A DNA stretch of 64,000 bases from Flexibacter flexilis DSM 6793. GTDB lineage: Bacteria > Bacteroidota > Bacteroidia > Cytophagales > Flexibacteraceae. Shown here piece by piece: positions 9,786 to 18,729 of this stretch (position 1 is the first letter of the stretch; every line of letters begins with the position of its first letter). The stretch is taken from positions 744,001 to 808,000 of the forward strand of contig NZ_FOLE01000001.1 of NCBI RefSeq assembly GCF_900112255.1, written 5' to 3'. The notes below the pieces were generated by a model, which was given only the letters and a program-made list of their open reading frames with translations, was not told where the DNA came from and made no database searches. Made by a program: the position numbers and the translations under genes.

Positions 9786-11027
9786 TTATCTTGCAAAAAA
9801 GTAGATTAATGGCTCGTCTATTAGCGCACGCCAATTGCCCCACGAATGGCCTTCGGGCACTTCGCGATACTGCACGATGTAGCCTTTTTTCTCCATAATC
9901 TCTTTCATGCGTCTGGCACTTTTTTCCGTGTCCCTAATCGTGCCTGTACTCATAAAAATACGGCTAATCGGCAACTTAGGGCTTTGTTCGTAAAACGTAT
10001 AAATTTCGGGTTTGTCGCCAAATTCGGGAGATTGTAACCCTAACATTGAGAAAGTATGCGAAGCCTTATAACCAAAATAAGCCGTACTTAAACCACCCCA
10101 CGACAGCCCCATCATGGCGCGGTCGGCAGCCTTGCGGCTGGTTTTGAAATTGTAATCCACTTCGGGCACAAGTTCCGTAACCACAAAATCCACGAATTTA
10201 TCATTGAGCAACAATTCCTTTTCGCGGCGATTCTGCGAAAGCGTATCAGGATTGCGCGGGTCAATGAACACGGCAATCACTGGTTTTATTTCTTTATTGG
10301 CAATCAAATTATCCAAAACCGTAATCATACTTCCCATTTGCGAAGAAGAATATTCTTGTCCGTCGGTCAGGTAAATAGTCGGCAAATTGCGTAAGTCCTC
10401 GTAGTCGGCAGGTGTATAAACTTGATATTGAACATCATAACCAAGTTTACGGCTTTTGATTCGGATATTTTCGCTCAAATTGCCGCGTACAATATCGTAG
10501 TTGGGTACGGTAGCGGGTTCGATGTGCCACGCGGGCATTCGCAATTCCGAATTTGGCCCAGCACCGCCCCATTGCTGAAACGGGTTGGCGGGGTCTAATA
10601 TCCAGCGGTCATTTACCACAATTTTATAATCCAAGCGAGCCGCCGAAGGAAAAGAGGCTTTGAGCAACCAAATATCTGTTTTGCCTACGCGGCGTGCGCG
10701 ACTCTGAAAACCTTCGGGGCGTGCGCTCCAGCCATCAAAATCGCCATGAAAAAATACGGAATCGGCTTCGCCTTTGTACAAAAATGCCACCGAGTCGCCA
10801 GAGATATAAGGTACATTTCCTTCCGAAACCATTTCTTCCCAAAAATCCGCCACCGCGTCTTTGCGTTGGGCAGCGTTGGGCAAGTTGGCTACTCGATTCA
10901 GTGCCATCATGGTTTTAGTAAAACGGGTTAAGGGTTTGCGTTTAGCTTGAGTCGCTTTGTTTTTTTGTGCCAAAACTGGCTGACAAACAATGCACAAACC
11001 CAAAAGCAACAGAAATATATTTTTCAT
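9786..11027 (-). CDS. Exported alpha/beta-hydrolase esterase, enterochelin-esterase (esterase D) type
   Basis: A 413-residue exported hydrolase. I use the ATG at 11027 because it opens a clean signal peptide (MKNIFLLLLGLCIVCQPVLAQ); open frame continues upstream but lacks export features. Residues about 75-165 form an E-set/CBM48-like domain (VFFHGDFDGWSA). The C-terminal half is an esterase D-type hydrolase with IYLTDGQEY, the nucleophile elbow GLSWGG (S309) and a C-terminal histidine in PEGHSWGNW (H394). The family includes siderophore esterases and acetyl-xylan or feruloyl esterases, so the substrate is open. No TonB receptor or glycoside hydrolase is adjacent to narrow it. It is divergent from the ABC-F gene. 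Confidence 0.85.
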   Translation of the reverse strand: MKNIFLLLLGLCIVCQPVLAQKNKATQAKRKPLTRFTKTMMALNRVANLPNAAQRKDAVADFWEEMVSEGNVPYISGDSVAFLYKGEADSVFFHGDFDGWSARPEGFQSRARRVGKTDIWLLKASFPSAARLDYKIVVNDRWILDPANPFQQWGGAGPNSELRMPAWHIEPATVPNYDIVRGNLSENIRIKSRKLGYDVQYQVYTPADYEDLRNLPTIYLTDGQEYSSSQMGSMITVLDNLIANKEIKPVIAVFIDPRNPDTLSQNRREKELLLNDKFVDFVVTELVPEVDYNFKTSRKAADRAMMGLSWGGLSTAYFGYKASHTFSMLGLQSPEFGDKPEIYTFYEQSPKLPISRIFMSTGTIRDTEKSARRMKEIMEKKGYIVQYREVPEGHSWGNWRALIDEPLIYFFAR

Positions 11028-11210
11028 TTTTTGTATCAAAAAAAGTAGTTCGAGAGCCTTGCTCGGCTGTTCTGCGCGAGTTGGAATCGGCAAAAATAAC
11101 CTTATTTGCCACTTTTGCACTATACAGCCGCAAATCTTTGTATTTTTTGGGTAAACAGAAAAACCTATGTCTTTTCGGCGGCATATCATAAAAGTATGCG
11201 ATGTATCTAC

Positions 11211-11218
11211 TAAATTTG
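11211..11218 (+). promoter_or_regulatory. -7 box for ABC-F gene
   Basis: TAAATTTG matches TAnnTTTG 54 bases before the ABC-F ATG at 11273. No TTTG is present at the expected -33 distance, so this is only suggestive. Confidence 0.33.
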
Positions 11219-11272
11219 TCCGCAATTTTTGCATCAAATGGCGTGTTTCTTATTCATATTTAGCCCAATAGC

Positions 11273-13210
11273 ATGATTTCGATTACCAACCTTTCTTTTC
11301 ATTTTGGAGGCAGAACCCTCTACGATACCACTTCGTTGCACATCAAACCCAAAGACAGAATCGGTCTGATTGGCGCAAACGGAACAGGAAAATCTACGCT
11401 GTTGCGTTTGATTGATGGCGAATACCAACCCGACGGCGGTGTTATTTCCAAAAGCAATGATTGTAGCATTGGGTTTTTGAACCAAGATTTGCTGAGTTAT
11501 CAAAGTGACGATTCTATTTTGCACGTAACCATGCAGGCTTTTGAGCGTGCCTTGCAGTTGCAAGTAGAAATTGATAAAGTTTTGCATCAAATGGAAGTGA
11601 ACTACGAGGACAAACTCGTGGACAAACTCACTCGCCTACAAGAGGAATACGAGCAACTCGACGGCTATACGTTGCAGTCGCGTGCCGAAGAAATTTTGGA
11701 AGGTTTGGGCTTCTCGACTGAGTCGCTGCAACGCCCTTTGCGCGAGTTTTCGGGCGGTTGGCGTATGCGTGTGATGTTGGCCAAATTGCTTTTGCAAAAA
11801 CCTTCGTTGCTCATGCTCGACGAACCGACCAACCACTTGGACTTGCCGTCTATTGAGTGGATTGAAAACTACTTGGAAACTTACGAAGGTGCGATTATTA
11901 TCGTTTCCCACGACCGCTTTTTCTTGGACAATACCGTAGAAACCATCGCGGAAGTTTCGCAACAAAAAATAAATGTGTATTCGGGCAATTATTCTTTTTA
12001 TTTGGAAGAAAAAGCCCTTCGCAACGAAATCCAGAAAGGCGCGTTTGAAAACCAACAAGCCAAAATCCGTCAAACAGAACGTTTTATCGAGCGTTTCAAG
12101 GCCAAAGCCAGCAAATCGCGCCAAGTGCAATCGCGCGTGAAAGCATTGGCCAAAATCGACATGATAGACGATGTCGTGGACGAAACGGCGCGCGTAAATT
12201 TCCGTTTCACGTTCTCGCAACAGTCTGGCCGCAACGTGTTGGAACTGGAAGATATTTCTAAAGCCTACGGCTCTTTGCAAATCCTCAATAACACGACGGC
12301 ACGCATCGAAAAAGGCGACAAAATCGCACTTATTGGGGCAAACGGTCGCGGAAAATCAACGCTGTTGCGCATCATCGACGGCAGCGAACCCATCGAAGGC
12401 AAACGCACGGCGGGTTACAACGTGATTAAATCGTTTTTTGCGCAACATCAGTTGGAATCTTTAAACGTGGAAAGCAATTTGCTCGACGAACTCAAACAAA
12501 CAGGCACGGCCAAAACCGAAATGGAATTGCGCGGCGTGTTGGGCTGTTTCTTGTTCAGCAACGATGATGTTTTCAAGAAAATCAAAGTGCTTTCGGGTGG
12601 TGAAAAATCGCGCGTGGCATTGGCTAAAACCCTGATTTCGGAAGCTAACTTTTTGCTCTTGGACGAACCGACCAACCACTTGGACATTGTGTCGGTAAAC
12701 ATCCTGATTCAGGCTTTGCAACAGTACGAAGGTACGTTTGTAGTCGTTTCCCACGACCGTTTCTTTGTGTCCCAAATCGCCAACAAAATCTGGTACATCG
12801 AAGATCAAGAAATTAAAGAATACCCAGGCACATTTGAGGAGTACGAATATTGGCGTGAACAACGCGAAGCCGACCGCAAAGCAGGTGTTACGCCTACGCC
12901 ATTGCCTAAAAAGCAAAACGACTCGGCAGCCAAAGAAAACCACGCCAACGATGCGCGTCGCGAGGCTCAAAACAACCTGAAAAAAGCAGAACGCCAACTC
13001 GAACAAACCGAGCAAAAAATCGCGGAGTTTGAAAAACAAAAAGCGTTGGTAGATGCACAGTTAGCCAAACCAGAAGTGTTCGGAAGTGTGGAGCTTTTGC
13101 ACAAACACAACGCAGAACGCACGCAAATCGAAGCGAATTTGGCAGAGCAAATGGAACTTTGGGAAAAATTGGTAGCCGAAATCGCGCTTTTACAACAAAC
13201 CATTAGTTAA
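11273..13210 (+). CDS. ABC-F family ATPase
   Basis: A 645-residue soluble protein with two ABC domains and no membrane segment, as in the ribosome-associated ABC-F family (Uup/EttA/YfmM-like). Domain 1 has Walker A GANGTGKST (34-42), signature FSGGWRMR and Walker B LLMLDEPTNHLD. Domain 2 has GANGRGKST, LSGGEKSR and FLLLDEPTNHLD. The linker of about 80 residues between them is rich in Arg/Lys, and the C-terminal 110 residues are a charged coiled coil like that of Uup. Family members act on translation by binding the ribosomal E site or, for Uup, influence DNA stability; the sequence does not separate these. The next gene follows after 27 bases in the same direction. Confidence 0.93.
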   Translation: MISITNLSFHFGGRTLYDTTSLHIKPKDRIGLIGANGTGKSTLLRLIDGEYQPDGGVISKSNDCSIGFLNQDLLSYQSDDSILHVTMQAFERALQLQVEIDKVLHQMEVNYEDKLVDKLTRLQEEYEQLDGYTLQSRAEEILEGLGFSTESLQRPLREFSGGWRMRVMLAKLLLQKPSLLMLDEPTNHLDLPSIEWIENYLETYEGAIIIVSHDRFFLDNTVETIAEVSQQKINVYSGNYSFYLEEKALRNEIQKGAFENQQAKIRQTERFIERFKAKASKSRQVQSRVKALAKIDMIDDVVDETARVNFRFTFSQQSGRNVLELEDISKAYGSLQILNNTTARIEKGDKIALIGANGRGKSTLLRIIDGSEPIEGKRTAGYNVIKSFFAQHQLESLNVESNLLDELKQTGTAKTEMELRGVLGCFLFSNDDVFKKIKVLSGGEKSRVALAKTLISEANFLLLDEPTNHLDIVSVNILIQALQQYEGTFVVVSHDRFFVSQIANKIWYIEDQEIKEYPGTFEEYEYWREQREADRKAGVTPTPLPKKQNDSAAKENHANDARREAQNNLKKAERQLEQTEQKIAEFEKQKALVDAQLAKPEVFGSVELLHKHNAERTQIEANLAEQMELWEKLVAEIALLQQTIS

Positions 13211-13237
13211 TTATTTAGGCTAATTGCTCCATAGAAA

Positions 13238-14200
13238 ATGTATAAAATAATTGCGTATCTAAAAGACTTTATCAAAGAACATAATTCTGTAAAATTCTGG
13301 ATAGCTTGGTTTGTTTTTAATGCGATTTGCATTGGAATAAATTACGGTTATCGGTTCAAAGATAAGTACATAGATGCGCAAAATTTTCCTTTTGTAGAAA
13401 AGGTTTTTGTTTTTACTATTTTCTATGGAGTTGCTTGGTTTACGCCTTTTTTATTATACAAAATATTCGCTCCTAATCCACCAAAACTACCAACCAAACA
13501 GTTTTGGTGGATTAGTTTTTTCGCGCTTTTTTTACTGGCTGTTTATATCAATTCGGCCAGTTTGTACTCTTTTTTAGTAACCGAAAAAATAGACTATCAT
13601 TTACAATATTTTATCTTAAAATGCTGCAATAGTGTTATTAGGCCGCTTTTTGTTGTGCCGTTAATGTTGGTTTATTGGTATTTTTTTGACCGAAAACACA
13701 CCAATAGTTTTTACGGCTTTAGCACACAAAATTTTGACTGGAAACCGTATGCCATTATGCTTGGCATCATGATTCCGTTGATATTTTCTGCTTCTTTTCT
13801 TCCTGATTTTCTGAAACAATATCCGCGCTATTTGCCCAATCGCCCAGACTACAATCAAGCGGAAATTATCCTTAATTGGCCTAAAACTTATACAATAGCA
13901 GTCTATGAATTTTGCTACGGAATAAGTTTTGTTTTTATCGAATTATTTTTCAGAGGATTTCTTATTTTTTGCTTGCTAAGATACACGGGTTCTTCCGTAA
14001 TTTTTGCAGCCACAAGCCTGTATATTTTTATTCATTTTGACAAGCCTTTGGGCGAAACCATTGGCTCCATGTTTGGCGGCCTGATACTGGGCGTTATCGC
14101 GAGCCGAACCCAAAATATTTGGGGCGGCATTGCCATTCATTTGGGCGTGGCGTGGCTCATGGAGCTGTTCGCGCTGCTGCAACACTACCACTATTTGTAG
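13238..14200 (+). CDS. CPBP family intramembrane metalloprotease (Abi)
   Basis: A 320-residue polytopic membrane protein with about eight hydrophobic segments. The CPBP/Abi core is C-terminal: ELFFRG with E235 and R239, FIHFDKP with H266, and AIHLGVA with H301. These are the putative catalytic residues of the glutamic/metallo intramembrane protease family related to Rce1. The first Glu of the usual EExxxR pair is Ile here, which is common in Bacteroidota members. Family roles range from prenyl-protein processing to bacteriocin self-immunity, and the substrate cannot be inferred. It follows the ABC-F gene by 27 bases and may share its transcript. Confidence 0.85.
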   Translation: MYKIIAYLKDFIKEHNSVKFWIAWFVFNAICIGINYGYRFKDKYIDAQNFPFVEKVFVFTIFYGVAWFTPFLLYKIFAPNPPKLPTKQFWWISFFALFLLAVYINSASLYSFLVTEKIDYHLQYFILKCCNSVIRPLFVVPLMLVYWYFFDRKHTNSFYGFSTQNFDWKPYAIMLGIMIPLIFSASFLPDFLKQYPRYLPNRPDYNQAEIILNWPKTYTIAVYEFCYGISFVFIELFFRGFLIFCLLRYTGSSVIFAATSLYIFIHFDKPLGETIGSMFGGLILGVIASRTQNIWGGIAIHLGVAWLMELFALLQHYHYL

Positions 14201-14247
14201 CAAATTGCGGCAAGAGTTGGCCGCCGCGCTGACATATATCATTCGGG

Positions 14248-14273
14248 TTTGTGGAAAGAAAATCGTACATTTG
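14248..14273 (+). promoter_or_regulatory. Probable promoter for trhO
   Basis: TTTG at 14248-14251 and TACATTTG at 14266-14273 (exact TAnnTTTG) precede trhO by about 57 bases. The 14-base spacing is shorter than usual, so the -7 box is the stronger part. Confidence 0.45.
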
Positions 14274-14329
14274 CGGCAGTTTTTTATTAACATAAACATC
14301 TGCTATGAAGGCAGAATCGTTAAAAAATT

Positions 14330-15298
14330 ATGGAATCTACAAAGCCTTACAGCGTGCTGCTGTATTACTGCTATTCGCCCATCGAAGACCCCGAAGCATT
14401 TAGAGAAGAACACCATTTGTTCTGTTTGGAAAACAACATCAGAGGCCGCATCATCGTGGCCAAAGAGGGTTTGAACGGAACGGTTTCGGGCTTGGTGGCC
14501 GACTGCGAAGCCTACATGAACCATGTAAAATCTGACCCACGTTTTGCCAAAACGGATTTTAAGGTAGAAGCCCACGACAAACATGCATTTTCTAAATTGC
14601 ACGTGCGCTACAAACCCGAAATCGTACACGTAGGTTTGCCAAGCATTGACCCCAACCAACGCACGGGCATTCACTTAGAACCCAAAGAGTTCAGGGCCAT
14701 GAAAGACGACGAAGACGTTGTAATTTTGGACGTTCGCTCGAATTACGAACACGAATTAGGTCGTTTCAAAAATGCCGTAACCTTGAATATTGACAATTTC
14801 CGTGAGTTCCCAGACAAATTGGCGGAGTTGGAACAATACAAAGACAAAAAGATTTTGACGTACTGCACAGGCGGCATCAAATGCGAAAAAGCAAGTGCTT
14901 ATTTGCTCGAAAATGGCTTTGAAAATGTGTATCAGTTGCACGGCGGCATCATCAAATACGGCATGGAAGCGGAAGGCGCAGACTTTGAAGGGAAATGTTA
15001 TGTGTTTGATAATCGCATTGCTGTAGATGTAAACACTGCAAACCCGACTGTAATTTCTAAATGTTATGTTTGCGGCACGCCATCCGACCGCATGATTAAC
15101 TGTGCTAACGAACATTGTAACAACCACATAGCCATGTGCGAAAAATGCGGCTGGGAAATGGAAGGTAGTTGCTCGGCAGAATGCAAATCGCAACCCGACA
15201 AACGCGTTTATGATGGCACAGGTTATTATCAAAAAAATACAAACCACTACAATCCGTACAAAGGTTTAGTGCGTCGTAAAAAAGAAGTACACGAATAA
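14330..15298 (+). CDS. trhO: tRNA uridine-34 hydroxylase (rhodanese-type TrhO/YceA)
   Basis: Oxygen-dependent hydroxylase that makes 5-hydroxyuridine at wobble position 34 of certain tRNAs. It has 322 residues. The N-terminal ferredoxin-like domain contains IVAKEGLNGTVSG. The rhodanese domain contains VILDVRSNYEHELGRF and the active-site loop YCTGGIKCEKAS, with the putative catalytic cysteine C179. The C-terminus holds a Cys-rich knuckle (CYVCGTP, CANEHC, CEKCGWE) typical of family members and probably metal-binding. The gene stands alone, with its own -7 box and a strong terminator. Confidence 0.94.
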   Translation: MESTKPYSVLLYYCYSPIEDPEAFREEHHLFCLENNIRGRIIVAKEGLNGTVSGLVADCEAYMNHVKSDPRFAKTDFKVEAHDKHAFSKLHVRYKPEIVHVGLPSIDPNQRTGIHLEPKEFRAMKDDEDVVILDVRSNYEHELGRFKNAVTLNIDNFREFPDKLAELEQYKDKKILTYCTGGIKCEKASAYLLENGFENVYQLHGGIIKYGMEAEGADFEGKCYVFDNRIAVDVNTANPTVISKCYVCGTPSDRMINCANEHCNNHIAMCEKCGWEMEGSCSAECKSQPDKRVYDGTGYYQKNTNHYNPYKGLVRRKKEVHE

Positions 15299-15318
15299 TT
15301 TTTTCCTTTATTCGTTTC

Positions 15319-15370
15319 AACCATCACAACCTCATTTAAGTTTTTAATTGGGGTTGTGGTGGTTTTTTGT
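15319..15370 (+). terminator. Intrinsic terminator of trhO
   Basis: A 13-bp stem (one G-U pair) joins 15319-15331 to 15352-15364, followed by six T residues. It lies 21 bases past the trhO stop. Confidence 0.9.
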
Positions 15371-15426
15371 TTGTAAAATACATTCATTTTATTAGATTTA
15401 GCGACAAAACACACTATTGCAAATAC

Positions 15427-18402
15427 ATGAGGAATTTTTTTGGGCTATTAGGCTTTTGGTTAATGCTGTCTCTGGCTTGCAAAGCGCAAGACGAAAGACA
15501 ATTACATTCCTATTTTCCTCACAAGCATTATACTGTAAATCAAGGGCTTGCTTCTTCTACGGTTTATTTTACGATGCAAGATTCCAAAGGCTATCTTTGG
15601 ATAATGACTAGTTCGGGCGTGAATCGCTTCGACGGGCAAAATTTCGAGTATTTTTCCACAGACAATGGTCTTTCCGACAACGAAGTTTTCAAAGCCTACG
15701 AAGACACCCAAGGGCGCATTTGGTTTTTGACCTATAACGGTAAACTTTCTTATTTTTTTAACAATAAATTTTACAACGGAAACAATACGGCTTTTTTGGC
15801 TAAAGCCGAATCGCCTTCCCAATTTACCTGCATTTACGAAGACAAAAACAACGGAGATATTTGGCTCGGGACGTTCCGCAATGGCATCGTGCGCATTAGC
15901 GGCCAGCAAGTCCAGCACTACAACGTGGAAGTTGCCACGAGCAAAATGAATGTGCCGTGCTTCTTTTTTCGCGACAAACAAGGGATCATTTGCGTGCAAA
16001 CCTACGCAGGTAAAATGCGATTTAGTAGTACCAACAATCTATTCCGACTTTACGGCGAACGCTACAAAGTCGGGCGCAAATATTATTCTGTACACGAAGA
16101 CGAAAAAGCCTCATTTTATGCCGACTCGTTTAGTGTTCATGTAGAAATCGGGAAATACACTTACACCGTTACCGACTCAGTGCATTTTAATTTCCAAAAC
16201 CTGAATTGCTTTTACATAGACCCCAGCGATAGGCTCTGGATAGGAACGTACAACGGTGTTTATGTCATCGAAAATTACCAAAAACCACGCCATGAGCAAC
16301 ACCGCAACCATTATCTGAAAGGTGTAGAAGTGGGTCATTTCATGCGCGACCACGAAGGGAATTTGTGGTGTAGCACCCTGAATCAAGGACTTTATTTTTT
16401 TGCCAACAAATTCGATAAAATAAATCTATACGATCAAAGCACAGGCTTGCCCAGCAGTAAAGTAACCAGTTTGGCTAGTTGTGGCGAAGGCATGGGGCTG
16501 CTCGTGGGTTTCGATAATGGGCAATTTGGGTTTTGGGAAAACAAGAACCTTTCGTTGTTCCAACTCAAAAGTCCTCGTCAAACCAACAAAATTCGCCAGT
16601 TTGTATGGGCATTCGGCAAACTTTGGATAGCCGCCGACATGGGTTTGTATTGCTGGGAAGGCGAAGACCGCCCCGCAGTACTCAAAGAAGTAAACTCAAT
16701 GAAAAGCATATTGCACGACAATCAGAGTTTATATTCGGCTACGTCTATGGGTTTGTCGCAGTATCTGCCGACACCTTCGGGCAAAGATTTTAGAAATTAT
16801 GTACTGACCAATTATCCTGCGGCCTATACTTTATGCAAAGGCAACAACGATACGATTTGGTTTGCAACCAGCAAAGACCTGATGTATTTTGACGAAGCCT
16901 CTGGCCAAATTGGTATGTCACCGCTGCGTTTTCAGAGCCGTATTACTTCTATTCTGTTGCTGCCAGACCGTAGTTTGCTCATCGGCACGGCGGGGCTGGG
17001 ACTGTTTCAGGTACAAGGCCAACGTATTATCAAGCGGGTATCTGTCAATAACGGACTGGTAAGTAACGTGTGCAATAAATTGTATATGAAAGATGGCCGA
17101 AACATTTGGGGTTGTACCAACAACGGCCTTACGCATATACAACTTGCTGGAAAAGAATGGATTATATCGTCTATTACAATGGCAGAAGGCCTGCCTTCGA
17201 ACGAAATAAATGATGTTTGTGCCGACCAACACGGTAATCTTTATGTCGCAACCAACAATGGCTTATGTCATTTCTCGGAAAGCGATTTGAAAGGACTTTT
17301 GCCTCCTCCGACGCTGCTCATCAGCCAAGTGCGTATTGACGATGTGTTGATTAAAAACCCTAAAAAAATAGCCCTTCGGACGCACGAAAACAATTTAGAG
17401 TTTTATTTTGTGGGAATCGCTTATCGGTACGCTAATTTGGTATCTTATGAATACCGTTTGAGTCGTAACGGAAAAGATGCCCCATGGATTACGACAACCA
17501 ACGGGCGTTTACAACTGGCCGAACTCCCGCACGGCGATTATGTTTTGCAGGTACGTTGCAGGCGTTTTCATAGTGGCTGGAGCAATACCGAAGATGTGAA
17601 ATTTAGTATTGCTGCGCCATTTTGGTTAAAATGGTGGTTTATTTCGCTGTGTAGCATTGCGTTAGGTATCCTGATTTGGCAAATTTACACCCGCCGCGTG
17701 TCCTATTTGCTTATCAGAGAGCGAGCAAAAAAAATGATACAACAGCGCAACCACCAACTAGAGCAACAAGCCTTACAGTTGGCACTCAAAAGAGATTTGC
17801 TCAAGCAGTCTAGCCAAACCATTCAGCAACTCATCAAAGACGACGAGAAAAAACAGGCCTATAACAGCCTTAATACTTTTGTGAATTGGGTGGACACGAA
17901 CATCAACAATTCACAACAATCTTTCGTAACTATTGCGCAGGAAATCAGCACGATACAAGATTTTTTAGAATTAGAAAAACAGCGTCTGGGCGAGCAAATG
18001 AGCTTTCAAATCAGCATCAGCCCAAAAATTGATATGGACAAAATGCGGATTCCGCCGCTTATTTTGGAGTCTTACGTGGACAACGCCATACAACATGGTT
18101 TGGCTCACAAAGAAAAACGCGGTCGTATCAACATCGTACTGGAACGAATTTCAGAAAATTATTTGCAAATTATTATACAAGACAATGGCATCGGGCTGGA
18201 GGCTTCGCGCGAGTTATACAGGGCGCAAGGTCGCCTTCACAAAGATACTGGCCTGATTGTCAGCCGTGAACGAATCGAACAAATCCGCGATACAGAAGGC
18301 CGACACGGTAGTGTTTCGATCGAAGAACTTAAAGCTCCAGACAATAGTGTTATGGGTACGGTTGTCGTCATACAGTTGCCCGTGCGCCCCATCGCGCTCT
18401 AA
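15427..18402 (+). CDS. Reg_prop/Y_Y_Y sensor with LytS-type kinase region lacking the conserved histidine
   Basis: A 991-residue membrane sensor. I start it at the ATG at 15427, which opens a signal peptide (MRNFFGLLGFWLML...CKAQ). Residues about 35-640 are two-component-regulator propeller repeats (for example DSKGYLWIMTSSGVNRFDG), followed by a Y_Y_Y domain (ENNLEFYFVGIAY, about 655-725). One membrane helix (about 735-757) leads to a coiled coil and a LytS-type kinase region. ATP-binding motifs remain: N-box DNAIQHG near 885 and DNGIG near 919. However, the NPHFxFN phospho-acceptor motif of the His_kinase family is replaced by a KRDLLKQSSQ-type stretch near 788 with no histidine. No LytTR response regulator is adjacent. 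It may signal by heterodimerisation or have lost kinase activity. Confidence 0.85.
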   Translation: MRNFFGLLGFWLMLSLACKAQDERQLHSYFPHKHYTVNQGLASSTVYFTMQDSKGYLWIMTSSGVNRFDGQNFEYFSTDNGLSDNEVFKAYEDTQGRIWFLTYNGKLSYFFNNKFYNGNNTAFLAKAESPSQFTCIYEDKNNGDIWLGTFRNGIVRISGQQVQHYNVEVATSKMNVPCFFFRDKQGIICVQTYAGKMRFSSTNNLFRLYGERYKVGRKYYSVHEDEKASFYADSFSVHVEIGKYTYTVTDSVHFNFQNLNCFYIDPSDRLWIGTYNGVYVIENYQKPRHEQHRNHYLKGVEVGHFMRDHEGNLWCSTLNQGLYFFANKFDKINLYDQSTGLPSSKVTSLASCGEGMGLLVGFDNGQFGFWENKNLSLFQLKSPRQTNKIRQFVWAFGKLWIAADMGLYCWEGEDRPAVLKEVNSMKSILHDNQSLYSATSMGLSQYLPTPSGKDFRNYVLTNYPAAYTLCKGNNDTIWFATSKDLMYFDEASGQIGMSPLRFQSRITSILLLPDRSLLIGTAGLGLFQVQGQRIIKRVSVNNGLVSNVCNKLYMKDGRNIWGCTNNGLTHIQLAGKEWIISSITMAEGLPSNEINDVCADQHGNLYVATNNGLCHFSESDLKGLLPPPTLLISQVRIDDVLIKNPKKIALRTHENNLEFYFVGIAYRYANLVSYEYRLSRNGKDAPWITTTNGRLQLAELPHGDYVLQVRCRRFHSGWSNTEDVKFSIAAPFWLKWWFISLCSIALGILIWQIYTRRVSYLLIRERAKKMIQQRNHQLEQQALQLALKRDLLKQSSQTIQQLIKDDEKKQAYNSLNTFVNWVDTNINNSQQSFVTIAQEISTIQDFLELEKQRLGEQMSFQISISPKIDMDKMRIPPLILESYVDNAIQHGLAHKEKRGRINIVLERISENYLQIIIQDNGIGLEASRELYRAQGRLHKDTGLIVSRERIEQIRDTEGRHGSVSIEELKAPDNSVMGTVVVIQLPVRPIAL

Positions 18403-18415
18403 TTTTTCTGAAAAT

Positions 18416-18667
18416 ATGGGCATCCAACGCAATGATATTTTTTTCACTTTGGGACTAATCACAGCCCTTTGGTTTGCCCTTACGTCTTACATTTGGGCGT
18501 ATTGGGCGGCAGTGGTTATCTCCTACCCTTTCGGAATTATCAGTTATTTTTTATGGCAAAAAATTCGGCACGAAAACCGTCAGCGTACCCTCATTATTCC
18601 CATCATTTTGGGCATTGGTTTGTTTGCGTCGGTGGCAATGCTGCTGGGTTTATTGATTTTGGGTTAA
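18416..18667 (+). CDS. Small membrane protein of unknown function
   Basis: An 83-residue ORF from the ATG at 18416, 13 bases after the sensor stop. It is almost entirely hydrophobic, with three likely membrane segments: about 7-28 (LGLITALWFALTSYIW), 30-46 and 61-82. A basic loop (KIRHENRQR) separates the last two. I recognise no family. The tight spacing after the sensor and before the metallo-hydrolase gene suggests co-transcription. Confidence 0.6.
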   Translation: MGIQRNDIFFTLGLITALWFALTSYIWAYWAAVVISYPFGIISYFLWQKIRHENRQRTLIIPIILGIGLFASVAMLLGLLILG

Positions 18668-18729
18668 AGTAATTATGAACTTTTCTGGCAGCCAGTTGTT
18701 TTGGGCAAATCAGACACAATAAACCCAAA

